Shown: positions 1-6,820, counted from the stretch's first letter. The stretch: DNA of 14,853 bases from CBW1002 sp046081905 (GCA_046081905.1 JBJTWS010000359.1:1-14853), one strand, 5' to 3'. Program-made: numbers and translations. Notes: generated from the sequence alone by a model not told the origin.

Positions 1-73
1 GGCGACCCACAGGCATGGAACAACTCCCAATGGAGACACTCCATATTCTATTGGCTATTTCCGGGACGGCACA

Positions 74-96
74 CTAGGAGTTTGTCGCCCATAAAT
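74..96. repeat. Terminal inverted repeat of IS1182-type element, left outer end
   Basis: The sequence begins CTAGGAG, continues with TGTCGC two bases later and then CATA. Read as a 23-mer it matches the reverse complement of 3959-3981 at about 19 positions. It lies 126 bp beyond the stop codon of the left transposase remnant, where the transposase-distal end of the element is expected. Confidence 0.7.
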
Positions 97-163
97 AGCC
101 CGCTCGGCGATCGCTGCGGCGATTGGGTGCGTTCACGTCGGCGGCTTTGCTGCTTTCTGCACT

Positions 164-185
164 GAGCCCCTTCAATATGGGGCTC
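164..185. repeat. Hairpin downstream of the left transposase remnant
   Basis: GAGCCCC (164-170) and GGGGCTC (179-185) form a perfect 7-bp stem with an 8-nt loop. It lies between the transposase stop and the element's outer end. There is no T-run after it on either strand, so it is not a standard intrinsic terminator. It could limit read-through or be part of the element's end structure. Confidence 0.45.
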
Positions 186-221
186 TTGCCCCCCTGGTTG
201 CATCGCCTGGGCTGCTGGCCC

Positions 222-1293
222 TCATCCCGACGGCGCCACCAGCGCCTGCTGCTTGGATCGCCTGTATCTGAATAAGTTGAGTAGGTTGTGCGTGGCGGCG
301 ATCAGGTGCCACTCACCGTTCACCTTCTCCAGCCCCCGCAACAGGAAGCGTCGCAGGCCACGTGCTTCCTTGATCTGGCCGTTCACCGGTTCCACGATCG
401 CTTTGCGTTGGGCGTACATCGCCGACCCCTTCTTGCTCCTGAGCTTGCGGGCCATGCGGGTCTTGGCATCGGCACCTCTGGGCAATGGCCCCCGCATCGG
501 CGGAGGGGTTTGGCCGTGCGGCAGGCGGCCGGTGGCGATGTAGGCGTCGATGCCCTCATCGCTGCAGGCATTGGCGTTGTCCTCGCTCCAGTGGCCTGCG
601 TCCAGAGTCATCACACCCGGCAGCTCACCAGCGCTGGCAGCGATCCGCTCCAGCATGGGTTCCAAGTGCTCCACGTCCGGCGGCTGGTTGCTGACGCCCA
701 CCACCATGATCACTTGGTGGACTCCGTCGACAGCCTGCTGGCAGTTGTAACCCTGCAGATACGACCCGCCGAATTGCATGAGATGGCTGTCGAGGTCAGT
801 GAAGTTCCGCTGTGTCTTGTGGGTGGGTGAACTTCAGCTTTGCGAGCCAGGCCACGCCTGTGCATGGCGTCAGCCGCCAGCGGCTCCAGGTCAGCGTGCT
901 CGGCCGCCTTGATCGCCTTCTCCTTGGCGGTCCTGGCCTTGACCTCTGCGGCCTCGGCTTTTTCCTCAACTCAGCCCGCTCAGTGGCCGGAGCGTCCGTC
1001 GCCTAGGCAGCCGCCGCTTTGGCCCTGGCTTCTTCTGCGTCCTCCTTCCGCTGCCGCGCAGCAGCGGCAGCGGTTTCCGCCTCCATCTCCTTGCGGGCCT
1101 GACGGATTTTTCGAGGCGGCCCTGCTTGTGGCGCAGCACGTCTGGCAGCTCGATGCCCAGGTTGCCCTTGCCGTAGCGGCGATCCTCCTGGGCATCGAGG
1201 ATCTCGGCCTTGCGGATCAAGGCGTTGATCTCCTTCTCCAGCTCCTTCTCCGCCCTGAGCATCCGCTCGTGGCTCATGGCTTTGTGCTTGGAG
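222..1293 (-). pseudogene. IS1182-type transposase, N-terminally truncated and frameshifted
   Basis: This is the C-terminal two thirds of a DDE transposase. The longest open part (779 down to 222) contains GYNCQ, DAGHWSED with the second catalytic Asp, and VEPVNGQIKEARG with the catalytic Glu, ending in a typical RRFLLRGLEKV/THNLLNL tail. Upstream, homology to the right copy continues to KHKAMSHERMLRAEK near 1290, but only by changing frame: one base appears lost near 838, one in an A/T run near 958-964 and one in the A-run near 1107-1111, and there is a TAG at 1003-1005. The middle is Ala/Glu/Lys-rich, as in the right copy. The first catalytic Asp and everything before it are missing because the IS3 element begins at 1294. 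It cannot make active enzyme. Confidence 0.88.
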
Positions 1294-1318
1294 TGGGGTT
1301 GCCCAGGTTTTGTGGACA
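1294..1318. repeat. IS3-family left terminal inverted repeat
   Basis: It starts TGGGGTTGCCC and ends GTGGACA. It pairs with 2611-2635 at 21 of 25 positions, with mismatches at repeat positions 8, 12, 14 and 18. Homology to the IS1182-type sequence stops immediately to its left. Confidence 0.85.
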
Positions 1319-1359
1319 AGTCGACAGGGGTCACGCCATGATCACCAGACTGTCCATCG

Positions 1360-1689
1360 ATGACCAACCCCACACGCCTCCGGCGCCGGTTCACGGCGCA
1401 GCAGAAGGCCGAGGCCGTGGAGCTCTGCCTGCAGGAGGGTCTCTCCTGCAATGCCGTGGCCCAGCGGCTTGGGCTGCCCTCCAGCAGCCTGGCCCGCTGG
1501 GTCCGGCAGGCCCGCATTGATCGCGGCCAGGCTGCACCTGGCGACCAGGCTCTCCTCACCAGCGAGGAGCGCGCTGAGCTCAACCGGCTCCGCAAGGAGA
1601 ACCGGGAGCTCAGGAGAGAAAAGGATTTTTTCAAGCTGGCGGCAGCGCACATCGCCAAGGAGCAGCTGTCGCCGAAAGGTTTCGCCTGA
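1360..1689 (+). CDS. IS3-family transposase OrfA (helix-turn-helix subunit)
   Basis: A 109-residue OrfA, the DNA-binding part of the IS3 transposase that recognises the element's terminal repeats. Residues 8-50 form the helix-turn-helix (RRRFTAQQKAEAVEL, then LSCNAVAQRLGLPSSSLARWVRQ). Residues 70-95 are a leucine-zipper-like coiled coil (ERAELNRLRKENRELRREKDFFK) used for multimerisation. Length and architecture are normal for the family and the frame is unbroken. The ATG at 1360 begins MTNPTRLRRRFT; no good Shine-Dalgarno sequence precedes it. In intact members an OrfAB fusion is made by -1 frameshifting near the end of orfA. Here only OrfA can be complete, and free OrfA usually acts as a regulator of transposition. 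Confidence 0.85.
   Translation: MTNPTRLRRRFTAQQKAEAVELCLQEGLSCNAVAQRLGLPSSSLARWVRQARIDRGQAAPGDQALLTSEERAELNRLRKENRELRREKDFFKLAAAHIAKEQLSPKGFA
1619..1623 (+). other. Candidate -1 programmed frameshift site (A4G)
   Basis: The AAAAG lies within the orfA codons GAA AAG, inside the coiled-coil region, followed by a T6 run. The -1 frame is open from here (K-G-F-F-Q...) straight into orfB (VAERFRLIEEL). This matches how IS3-family elements make OrfAB. No downstream pseudoknot was worked out. Confidence 0.4.
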
Positions 1690-2606
1690 TCGAGGAGCTC
1701 TCCGCTCAACACTCGGTGGCCTGGTTATGCCGGCAGCTGGGCGTCGCCCGCAGTGGTTTCTACGCCTGGCGGGAGCGGCAGGAGGCGCCGGGAAAGCGGG
1801 CGGCCGAGAACGCGGTGATCACCGCCGAGATCCAGACGGTGTTCCATGAGCACCGGGGTTTCTACGGCGCACCCCGGATCCACCAGGAGTTGGCCGCAAC
1901 CGGTTTCCGGGTCGGTCGCCACCGCGTCGCCCGGCTGATGCGGCGGGCGCAGCTGAGGGCCCGGACCCGATGAGCATTCCGGCCCTGCTCCGGCAGCCGG
2001 CGGGGCGCTGTGGGGGTGGCGGAGAACCTGCTGCAGCAGGAGTTCCGGCCCCCGGCTCCCAACCGCTGCTGGGCCGGCGACATCACCTCCATCCGCACGA
2101 CATCCGGCTGGCGGTATCTGGCCGTGTGGATTGATCTCTACAGCCGCCGTGTGGTGGGCTGGAAACTGGACGAACGGATGGACGCGGACCTGGTCATCGA
2201 GGCCCTCAACCTGGCACTGGGCCAGCGGCAGGTGGAGCCGGAGCAACTGCTGATCCACACCGATCAGGGGAGCCAGCACCGGGCCACCGACTACCGCAAT
2301 CTGCTGCAGAAAAGACAGATTCTCTGCAGCATGTCGGCCAAGGGTTGCTGCTGGGACAATGCGGTGGTGGAGAGCTTCTTCTCCACCCTCTAGCCGAAGG
2401 CTTCTGCGAAGCAGTAGCTGGAGTTGGACCTCGATGACCATCGAGAGGCCCTGATTTCCCCCCAGCAGCTGCAGCGCAATCTGGCCTTCTGGATCGAGGG
2501 CTACTACAACCGCGAGCGGCGCCATTCAACGATCGGTTACCGCAACCCGATCGAGTACGAGCAGCAGTTCATCACTGCCTCTATACTCACCCCTGTGAAC
2601 CCATGA
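1674..2606 (+). pseudogene. IS3-family transposase OrfB (DDE integrase), broken by stop codons
   Basis: This is the catalytic subunit. It begins ERFRLIEELSAQHSVAWLCRQ and has an HTH_21-like segment (HRGFYGAPRIHQEL, HRVARLMRR), then an rve/DDE core with all three acidic residues: GDITSI, HTDQGSQ and NAVVESFF. The tail FWIEGYYNRERRHSTIGY is typical. The frame is constant throughout but interrupted by TGA at 1971-1973 (apparently a CGA-to-TGA type change in RARTR-stop-AFRP), TAG at 2391-2393 and TAG at 2415-2417. The last two bracket a short insertion between FFSTL and LELDLDD. The protein ends at 2606 and the right terminal repeat begins five bases later. The core residues are kept, so inactivation looks fairly recent. 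Confidence 0.88.
2391..2414 (+). repeat. 24-bp hairpin-containing insertion in IS3 orfB
   Basis: Relatives of this transposase, as I recall them, read FFSTLK(L/H)EL directly. Here 24 bp separate FFSTL from LELDL, without changing the frame. The insert contains GCTTC-TGC-GAAGC, able to form a 5-bp stem, and is bracketed by TAG on both sides (2391-2393 and 2415-2417), which resembles a 3-bp duplication. It adds two stop codons. Confidence 0.45.
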
Positions 2607-2610
2607 TCGG

Positions 2611-2635
2611 TGTCCACGAAATCGGGGTAACCCCA
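2611..2635. repeat. IS3-family right terminal inverted repeat
   Basis: It begins TGTCCACGAAATC and ends GGGGTAACCCCA, the partner of 1294-1318. IS1182-type homology resumes immediately to its right with TCCTGTGGCGATG, which matches the left copy near 528-540. Confidence 0.85.
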
Positions 2636-3878
2636 TCCTGTGGCGATGTAGGCATCGATCCCCTGGTCAGCGCAGAGCTCAGCGTTGTCCTCGCTCCAGT
2701 AGCCCGCATCCGCCGTCATCACAGCGGGCAGAGCGCCAGCTGTGGCCGCGATGCGCTGCAGCATCGGCGCCAGGTGCTCGACATCCGGCGCCTGGTTGCT
2801 CACCCCGAGCGCCACGATCACCTGATGGTCGCTGTCAACCGCCAACTGGCAGTTGTAGCCCTGGATGTAGTGGCCATCAGATTTCATCAGGTGGCTGCCT
2901 GGATCCGTGAAATTCCGCTGGCTCTTCTGGGTTGGCGTGCCATCGGCCTTTCTCGCCAAACCGCGGCGCGGCATCGCATCTGCCGCCGGCGGTTCCAGAT
3001 CCGGCGGTTCCACTCCGGCTTCCTTGGCTGCTGCGATCGCCTTCTCTCGTGCAGCTTTCGCTTTTGCTTCTGCTGCCTCCGCTCTCTTGTTCAGCTCCGC
3101 CTGCTCAGCAGCCGGTGTCTCAGCATCCTGGGCGGCATCAGCATCTGCTTTGGCCGCATCGGCCTCCTCTTGCCGATCGCGCGCAGCAGCTGCAGCGGTC
3201 TCCGCTTCCATCTCCTTGCGGGCCTGACGAATCCGCTCCAGACGGTCCTGATGGCGATGCAGTTCATCCGGCAGGTCACTGCCGCGGTTGGTCATGCCGT
3301 AACGGCGATCGTCCTGGGCATCGAGGATTTCGGCCTTGCGCATCAGGGCATTGATCTCCTGCACCAGCTGCTTCTCGGCTCTAAGCATCCGCTCATGGCT
3401 CATGGCCTTGTGCTTGCTGGCATTGGCTTTCACCTTGGTGCCATCCAGGGCTACATGCCCCAGGCACACCATCCCCGCCTTCTGGCACATCCGCAGAATC
3501 TGAACGAACAAACCTTTGAGGGCATCCAGGTTGCGGCGGCGGAAATCGCTGATCCGGCTGTGGTCCGGCTGTTGATTACCGGTGAGCACCCGGAACGCCA
3601 GGTCCTCGTAGCAGGCGCGCTCGATCTTCCGCGACGACACTGTGCCCACGCAGTAGGCGTAGAGCAGGAGGAACGTCATCATCCTGGGATCAAACCCCTT
3701 CTCTCCGCGAGGATCCCTTGGCCTGAGCCGGGATCAGGATCTCGGAGAGATCCAGCTCATCCACCAGATCCAGCATGAAATACACCTGATGGTCCTCGGC
3801 CAGCCACTCACGTGGTAATGGCGGCAGCAAGGTGGTCTGATCTGGCTGCCAGGGGCGGAACGACTTGGGCTTGTGCAT
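2636..3878 (-). pseudogene. IS1182-type transposase, C-terminally truncated with one frameshift
   Basis: The start is ATG at 3878 (MHKPKSFRPWQPDQTTLLPP, a typical IS1182-type N-terminus). The reading frame runs through DELDLSEILIPAQAK and then shifts. One extra C on the plus strand in the CCC run at 3715-3717 explains this: removing it gives AKDPRGEKGFDPRMMTFLLLYAYCVG and joins the main ORF (3682 downward). That ORF has the DUF772-like region, the first catalytic Asp in ALDGTKVKANASKHKAM, an Ala/Glu-rich coiled segment of about 90 residues, GYNCQLAVD and the second Asp in TADAGYWSED. It is cut at GIDAYIATG by the IS3 right end at 2635, after which the reading frame enters IS3 sequence. The catalytic Glu and the C-terminal tail are therefore missing. 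Confidence 0.88.
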
Positions 3879-3958
3879 GCCCCATTCTCTACCTCAGATC
3901 CATTGCTGTCACTGGGATCTGGGCGGATTCAGGGACGGCTGTGAAGATCGGTCTGTGG

Positions 3959-3981
3959 ATCTATGCGCGACAGGCTCCTAG
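3959..3981. repeat. Terminal inverted repeat of IS1182-type element, right outer end
   Basis: Its reverse complement reads CTAGGAGCCTGTCGCGCATA and on, matching 74-96 at about 19 of 23 positions. It lies 80 bp upstream of the transposase start at 3878, as expected for the transposase-proximal end. The 80 bp between them contain no ORF I can support and presumably hold the transposase promoter. Confidence 0.7.
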
Positions 3982-4184
3982 GGCGGAGGTGGTGTCAATC
4001 AGCAGCTGGATGGAGATGTCAGCGGTTGAGAGAGGCATGGACCTTGAGCGACTCCCCGTGAGGGTTCCCCAGTGCCGACACGGGGCGTGAGGCGATGGAG
4101 CCATTGGGGTTCACAACTATCCGAACCACGGCTTGAAAATAGGCTTCGGGTTCACCAAGTTACTTAGGCAATAAGGGCTTCTGT
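3982..4184. other. Intergenic stretch between the IS block and the orphan locus
   Basis: No supported gene is present; together with the IS end, the gene-free span is 3879-4184. It contains an inverted repeat, CCCCGTG (4054-4060) with CACGGGG (4079-4085), whose 18-nt loop itself holds GGGTTCCCC. It also contains repeated GGTTCAC words near 4110 and 4149. The minus strand downstream of the stop at 4185 shows no T-tailed hairpin. ORFs crossing it on either strand have no start signal or recognisable product. Confidence 0.4.
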
Positions 4185-4718
4185 TCAGATCGTAAACTGG
4201 ATATCTTGTGCTGCAACAAATTGCTGGAAGCTGCTCTCTATTGGTCCACCTGCACCACCTCCAGCCAGAAGAAGATCCACTCTTTGCAGGCTGCGTTCAT
4301 CAATGACTGTCGTTTCCGAGGGTTCGCTCATTGGATTAGGATCTTTCAAGGATAATCCCTGGGCTTGGTTGATAGCCTCTTGGAGGTTTCGGGCTTCTTC
4401 CTGGGTCAGGATCACGCCTGATGGCGTGGTCTCGTCGCCTGTGAATTGACCCAGTTTTTCGGTGACTGTGGGTCCTTGTCCGGTTCTCGGATCAAATTCA
4501 ACTCCCTTGCCTGTGATGATGACGCCTGAGGTTGTTCCGGTGATGTCATCTGGGACGGGGGTTCCCCTTTTTTCCAGTACGGTCGCCGCTGCGGCTACTA
4601 CAGCGCTACCAATAGCGACTCCCGCCGCTAAAGGGACAACGACCGGGCTTGAAGCAACCCCTGCCACAACGCCACCAATGACTGCGGCAGCGCCAAAGAC
4701 GGCTCCGAACGCACCCAT
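4185..4718 (-). CDS. Orphan protein with Gly/Ala-rich hydrophobic N-terminus (possible second half of a split gene)
   Basis: 177 residues, not recognised. Residues 2-48 are almost entirely Gly, Ala, Val and Ile (GAFGAVFGAAAVIGGVVAGV, then PLAAGVAIGSAVVAAAATVL) and could form two membrane helices. The rest is polar, with GVIITGKGVEFDPRTGQGPTV, a short helical stretch (LTQEEARNLQEAINQAQG) and a Gly-rich patch (LLAGGGAGGPIESSF). The ATG at 4718 has no evident Shine-Dalgarno. The frame stays open upstream for another 64 codons, rich in Gly, Ser, Thr and Pro, back to the TAA at 4911-4913, which ends the ORF from 5102 in the same frame. No ATG, GTG or TTG occurs in those 64 codons. This suggests one original protein of about 305 residues split by a nonsense codon. 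Codons are less GC-rich than in the core genes, which fits acquired DNA. A pore-forming or exported role is conceivable but unproven. Confidence 0.5.
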   Translation of the reverse strand: MGAFGAVFGAAAVIGGVVAGVASSPVVVPLAAGVAIGSAVVAAAATVLEKRGTPVPDDITGTTSGVIITGKGVEFDPRTGQGPTVTEKLGQFTGDETTPSGVILTQEEARNLQEAINQAQGLSLKDPNPMSEPSETTVIDERSLQRVDLLLAGGGAGGPIESSFQQFVAAQDIQFTI

Positions 4719-4910
4719 CGTGTCTTTGTCATTCTGCGAGAATCCCAGAAATCCCGTTCCTGGTTGCTCCTTAGGATCTGCTGCACTTGCATTGCCACCG
4801 CTGGCACGTCCCTCGTCAAAGGCTGGAGTGGTGATGCTTGCAAGTAATCCTCCTGTCGAACCTCCTGTTCCCGTTGGTGGGTTCAGTTTACTACCAGTGC
4901 CGAACAGAGC

Positions 4911-5102
4911 TTAGATCTTCGATCCATTGATGACTTCAGCGGCGGCCCTAATATCAGTATCTGAGATTTTACTGGTGATCTCGCTTGCTTGTGGTGTAAC
5001 GATGCTGGTAGCATCAATTTCCTTGAGGGACAAGCGCGGTGTTGTCCTGAACTTTGTCTTGCTGCTGCGCTTGGAAGTTTTGGTGCTGGTTCGCTTGGCC
5101 AT
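4911..5102 (-). CDS. Small basic orphan protein (63 residues), upstream half of the split locus
   Basis: The start is well supported: ATG at 5102 is preceded by GGGGGAG with a 6-nt spacer. The first 18 residues are very basic and Ser/Thr-rich (MAKRTSTKTSKRSSKTKF). The rest is an amphipathic stretch (LSLKEIDATSIVTPQASEI, then DTDIRAAAEVINGSKI) ending at TAA 4911-4913. The reading frame continues without another stop into the ORF at 4718-4185, so this is either a true small protein of a two-gene unit or the N-terminus of a gene broken by one nonsense mutation. An N-terminal leader that is later removed is another possibility. I recognise no family. GC is lower than in the core genes. Confidence 0.5.
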   Translation of the reverse strand: MAKRTSTKTSKRSSKTKFRTTPRLSLKEIDATSIVTPQASEITSKISDTDIRAAAEVINGSKI

Positions 5103-5108
5103 GGGGTA

Positions 5109-5115
5109 CTCCCCC
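5109..5115 (-). promoter_or_regulatory. Ribosome binding site of the 63-residue orphan ORF
   Basis: On the minus strand GGGGGAG precedes ATG 5102-5100 with spacer TACCCC. It is one of the clearest ribosome binding sites in the window and decides that the minus strand is the coding strand here. Confidence 0.6.
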
Positions 5116-5262
5116 GTCCGACTCCTTCAGTTTCAGCACGCTGTGCGAGTTGGTTGTTGATGCAGCTCAAGATGGTCTGTGATCCTGCTCACATAGAACT
5201 GTCCCCTGATGGTGCTGCTCGCCAAAAAGGAAAACCCGATTGCCATGTGGATAGAGCTGTGC

Positions 5263-5313
5263 ATAGAGCCTTGGGTCTGACATCAGTAGACTCGTTGCCA
5301 GGCAAGGCTCTAT
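5263..5313. repeat. 11-bp perfect inverted repeat at the accessory/core border
   Basis: ATAGAGCCTTG (5263-5273) and CAAGGCTCTAT (5303-5313) are perfect complements separated by 29 nt, and the loop holds a small CTGA/TCAG stem. The right arm touches the TAA (5314-5316) of the minus-strand 87-residue gene, so in RNA it would form just after that stop. No U-tract follows, so it is a weak terminator candidate. It could equally be the end of a small mobile element. Confidence 0.6.
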
Positions 5314-5577
5314 TTAAACTACGGCAACACACGATGTACTACGACGCCTGAGGCGCAACTGCGCCAGGGCACTGTCGTGCAGATGGCGCTCCCGGGCATG
5401 GCGGCGGGCCCAGGCCCGCTGCTGGCCCTCCACATCCCCCTGGGGGTGGCACTCCCGGTGGGTGGTGATCTGGGCCAGCTCAGCGGCACGGCGCCGGTTG
5501 CGGCGGGCATGGTCGGCGGCCCAGGCGAGGAATTCCGCGGCCGGGCGCGGGGCGCGGGAACGGTTGGCAGTGGCCAT
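5314..5577 (-). CDS. Small basic Arg/His-rich conserved-type protein
   Basis: 87 residues from ATG 5577, chosen because AGGAGG lies five bases upstream; longer reading to 5595 or 5603 would start before this site. The sequence MATANRSRAPRPAAEFLAWA is followed by a highly charged helical region (HARRNRRRAAELAQITTHRE, then QRAWARRHARERHLHDSALA). There is no signal peptide, membrane segment or metal-binding signature, and the function is unknown. Codons are GC-rich like the core genome up to about LAQLRLRRR, but the last codons (STSCVAVV) are plainly less so and run into the inverted repeat. The natural C-terminus may therefore have been replaced at the border of the accessory region. It is transcribed divergently from the methyltransferase gene. 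Confidence 0.65.
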   Translation of the reverse strand: MATANRSRAPRPAAEFLAWAADHARRNRRRAAELAQITTHRECHPQGDVEGQQRAWARRHARERHLHDSALAQLRLRRRSTSCVAVV

Positions 5578-5582
5578 GACCT

Positions 5583-5588
5583 CCTCCT
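5583..5588 (-). promoter_or_regulatory. Ribosome binding site of the 87-residue protein
   Basis: On the minus strand AGGAGG with spacer AGGTC precedes ATG 5577. It is a near-consensus Shine-Dalgarno and fixes the start. Confidence 0.7.
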
Positions 5589-5604
5589 GATCCACACCCT
5601 CATT

Positions 5605-5622
5605 CTGTAGCCGTTGCTACGG
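5605..5622. repeat. Small hairpin in the divergent intergenic region
   Basis: GTAGC (5607-5611) pairs with GCTAC (5616-5620) around a CGTT loop, with a weak two-pair extension. It lies between the divergent 87-residue gene and the methyltransferase gene, 28 bp upstream of the former. It could act in a 5' leader or as an operator. No convincing -10/-35 pair was found in this 151-bp gap. Confidence 0.3.
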
Positions 5623-5728
5623 AATAAAGGAGATCTTCACGGGTCTTCAGCCGCCGTATCGCCTGGCTTCACGGTGGGCCGCTCCGATCCGCTGGAATGC
5701 ACGTCCCCGCACCTGCCCACCGCACTCC

Positions 5729-6820
5729 ATGGCCGATCCCCTCACCCGGCTGGCCTACCGAACCCTGCAGCAGGGGAAATCCCTGGTGGGGCTGACCCAC
5801 AAGGAGGTGAGCACCCGGCTGATGCGCCTGTTGATTCCCGGCAGCACACCCCCCACCGTTCCCGTGTCCCCGGAGCTGCTGCTGACGATGCAGCGCTCGA
5901 TGGATGCCCTGCTCGACCTCGACTGGAAGGAGGCTGAAGAGGGGCTCTATCCGGCCTCCCTGCTCTTCGATGCCCCCTGGCTCGACTGGGCCAGCCGCAT
6001 GCCGCTGGTGTGGCTCGATCTGCCCGCCACCTGGAACCGCCGCCGGGAACGCAGCGTGCGCGACCTGCCAGACGGCGTGGACAGCGCCCTCTATCCCGAC
6101 TACTACCTCCAGAACTTCCACCACCAGACCGACGGCTACCTCAGCGACCACTCCGCCTCCCTCTACGACCTGCAGGTGGAGCTTCTGTTCAACGGCACCG
6201 CCGATCCGATGCGGCGCCGCATCCTGCGCCCCCTGGTGGAGGGCCTCAAGGCCTTCGCAGGTCGGCCCGCCTCCTCCCTGCGGGTGCTCGATGTGGCCAC
6301 CGGCACCGGCCGCACCCTCCGCCAGCTGCGGGGGGCTCTGCCGGTGGCCCAGCTGATCGGCCTCGATCTCTCCAGCGCCTACCTGCGCCAGGCGAACCGC
6401 TGGCTCTCGCCGATGCCCGGCGAACTGCCCCAGCTGGTGCAGGGCAATGCCGAGGCCCTTCCCTTCGCCGACGGCAGCATGCAGGCCACCACCTGCGTGT
6501 TCCTGCTGCACGAGCTGCCCGGGCCGGCGCGCCGCTCGGTGGTGGCGGAGATGTACCGGGTGCTGGAGCCCGGCGGGGTACTGGTGCTGGCCGATTCGGT
6601 GCAGCTGGCCGATTCACCGGAGTTCGCCGTGCCGATGGAGAACTTCCGCCGCCTCTTCCACGAGCCCTACTACCACCACTACATCCACGACGACATCGAC
6701 GCCTGCCTCGCCGCAGCCGGCTTCGAGCAGATCCGTGCCTCCTCCCAGTTCATGACGCGGGTGTGGTCGGCCCGCAAGCCGCTGGAAACGGCACGGCAAA
6801 CGGCAGCGGTCAGCGCCTGA
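5729..6820 (+). CDS. Class I SAM-dependent methyltransferase
   Basis: 363 residues. The first 170 or so residues are a cyanobacterial-type N-terminal region (ADPLTRLAYRTLQQGKSLVG, LYPDYYLQNFHHQTDGYLSD). The Rossmann-type methyltransferase domain follows: motif I LRVLDVATGTGR around residues 184-196, motif II acidic strand GLDLSSAYLRQA near 213, an acidic/aromatic stretch GNAEALPFADGS near 243, and RVLEPGGVLVLADS near 280. This UbiE/Coq5-like pattern binds S-adenosylmethionine; the acceptor is unknown. The ending FMTRVWSARKP matches a conserved cyanobacterial family as I recall it. ATG 5729 is the first good in-frame start, although no strong Shine-Dalgarno precedes it. The 3' end overlaps the convergent 86-residue gene by 11 bp. 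It is probably soluble. Confidence 0.88.
   Translation: MADPLTRLAYRTLQQGKSLVGLTHKEVSTRLMRLLIPGSTPPTVPVSPELLLTMQRSMDALLDLDWKEAEEGLYPASLLFDAPWLDWASRMPLVWLDLPATWNRRRERSVRDLPDGVDSALYPDYYLQNFHHQTDGYLSDHSASLYDLQVELLFNGTADPMRRRILRPLVEGLKAFAGRPASSLRVLDVATGTGRTLRQLRGALPVAQLIGLDLSSAYLRQANRWLSPMPGELPQLVQGNAEALPFADGSMQATTCVFLLHELPGPARRSVVAEMYRVLEPGGVLVLADSVQLADSPEFAVPMENFRRLFHEPYYHHYIHDDIDACLAAAGFEQIRASSQFMTRVWSARKPLETARQTAAVSA

Larger units (their letters stand above)
1294..2635 (+). mobile_element. IS3-family insertion sequence (1342 bp)
   Basis: Both ends are fixed by a 25-bp inverted repeat with 21 matches, beginning TGGGGTT and ending GTGGACA on the inner side. Contents are orfA (1360-1689) and orfB in the -1 frame relative to orfA, the usual IS3 layout, at a normal family length. 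The flanks are GAG on the left and TCC on the right, so there is no 3-4 bp target duplication. The left end joins one IS1182-type copy and the right end joins another at a different internal position. OrfB is broken by stop codons, so the element could move only if a transposase were supplied in trans. Confidence 0.88.
74..3981. mobile_element. Composite insertion-sequence block (two IS1182-type remnants around an IS3-family element)
   Basis: Outer ends are defined by an imperfect inverted repeat (74-96 against 3959-3981). Inside, in order, are the 3' part of one minus-strand IS1182-type element, a complete-length IS3-family element, and the 5' part of a second minus-strand IS1182-type element. 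Lining up the copies (528 in the left copy matches 2636 in the right; 1293 matches about 3419) gives an expected intact element of about 1.8 kb, and about 0.77 kb is present in both remnants. The remnants are clearly related but differ at many bases, so they are separate copies rather than a recent duplication. No target duplication is visible outside the outer repeats (ACA on the left, GGC on the right). None of the three transposases except IS3 orfA is intact, so the block is probably immobile. Confidence 0.8.

Noticed and set aside
107..114. HIP1-type octamer GCGATCGC, also at 3033-3040
   Set aside because: Only two copies seen and both are within IS sequence, so they say little about this genome.
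164..185. Hairpin as an intrinsic terminator
   Set aside because: No T-run follows on either strand.
3812..4090. Plus-strand 92-codon ORF across the IS1182 outer end
   Set aside because: It crosses the terminal inverted repeat and part of the transposase start, has no start signal and no recognisable product.
4462..4914. Plus-strand 150-codon ORF rich in Pro, Thr and Ala
   Set aside because: It is antisense to the orphan locus, has a GTG start without a ribosome binding site and low-complexity composition; the minus strand has the clear ribosome binding site at 5109-5115.
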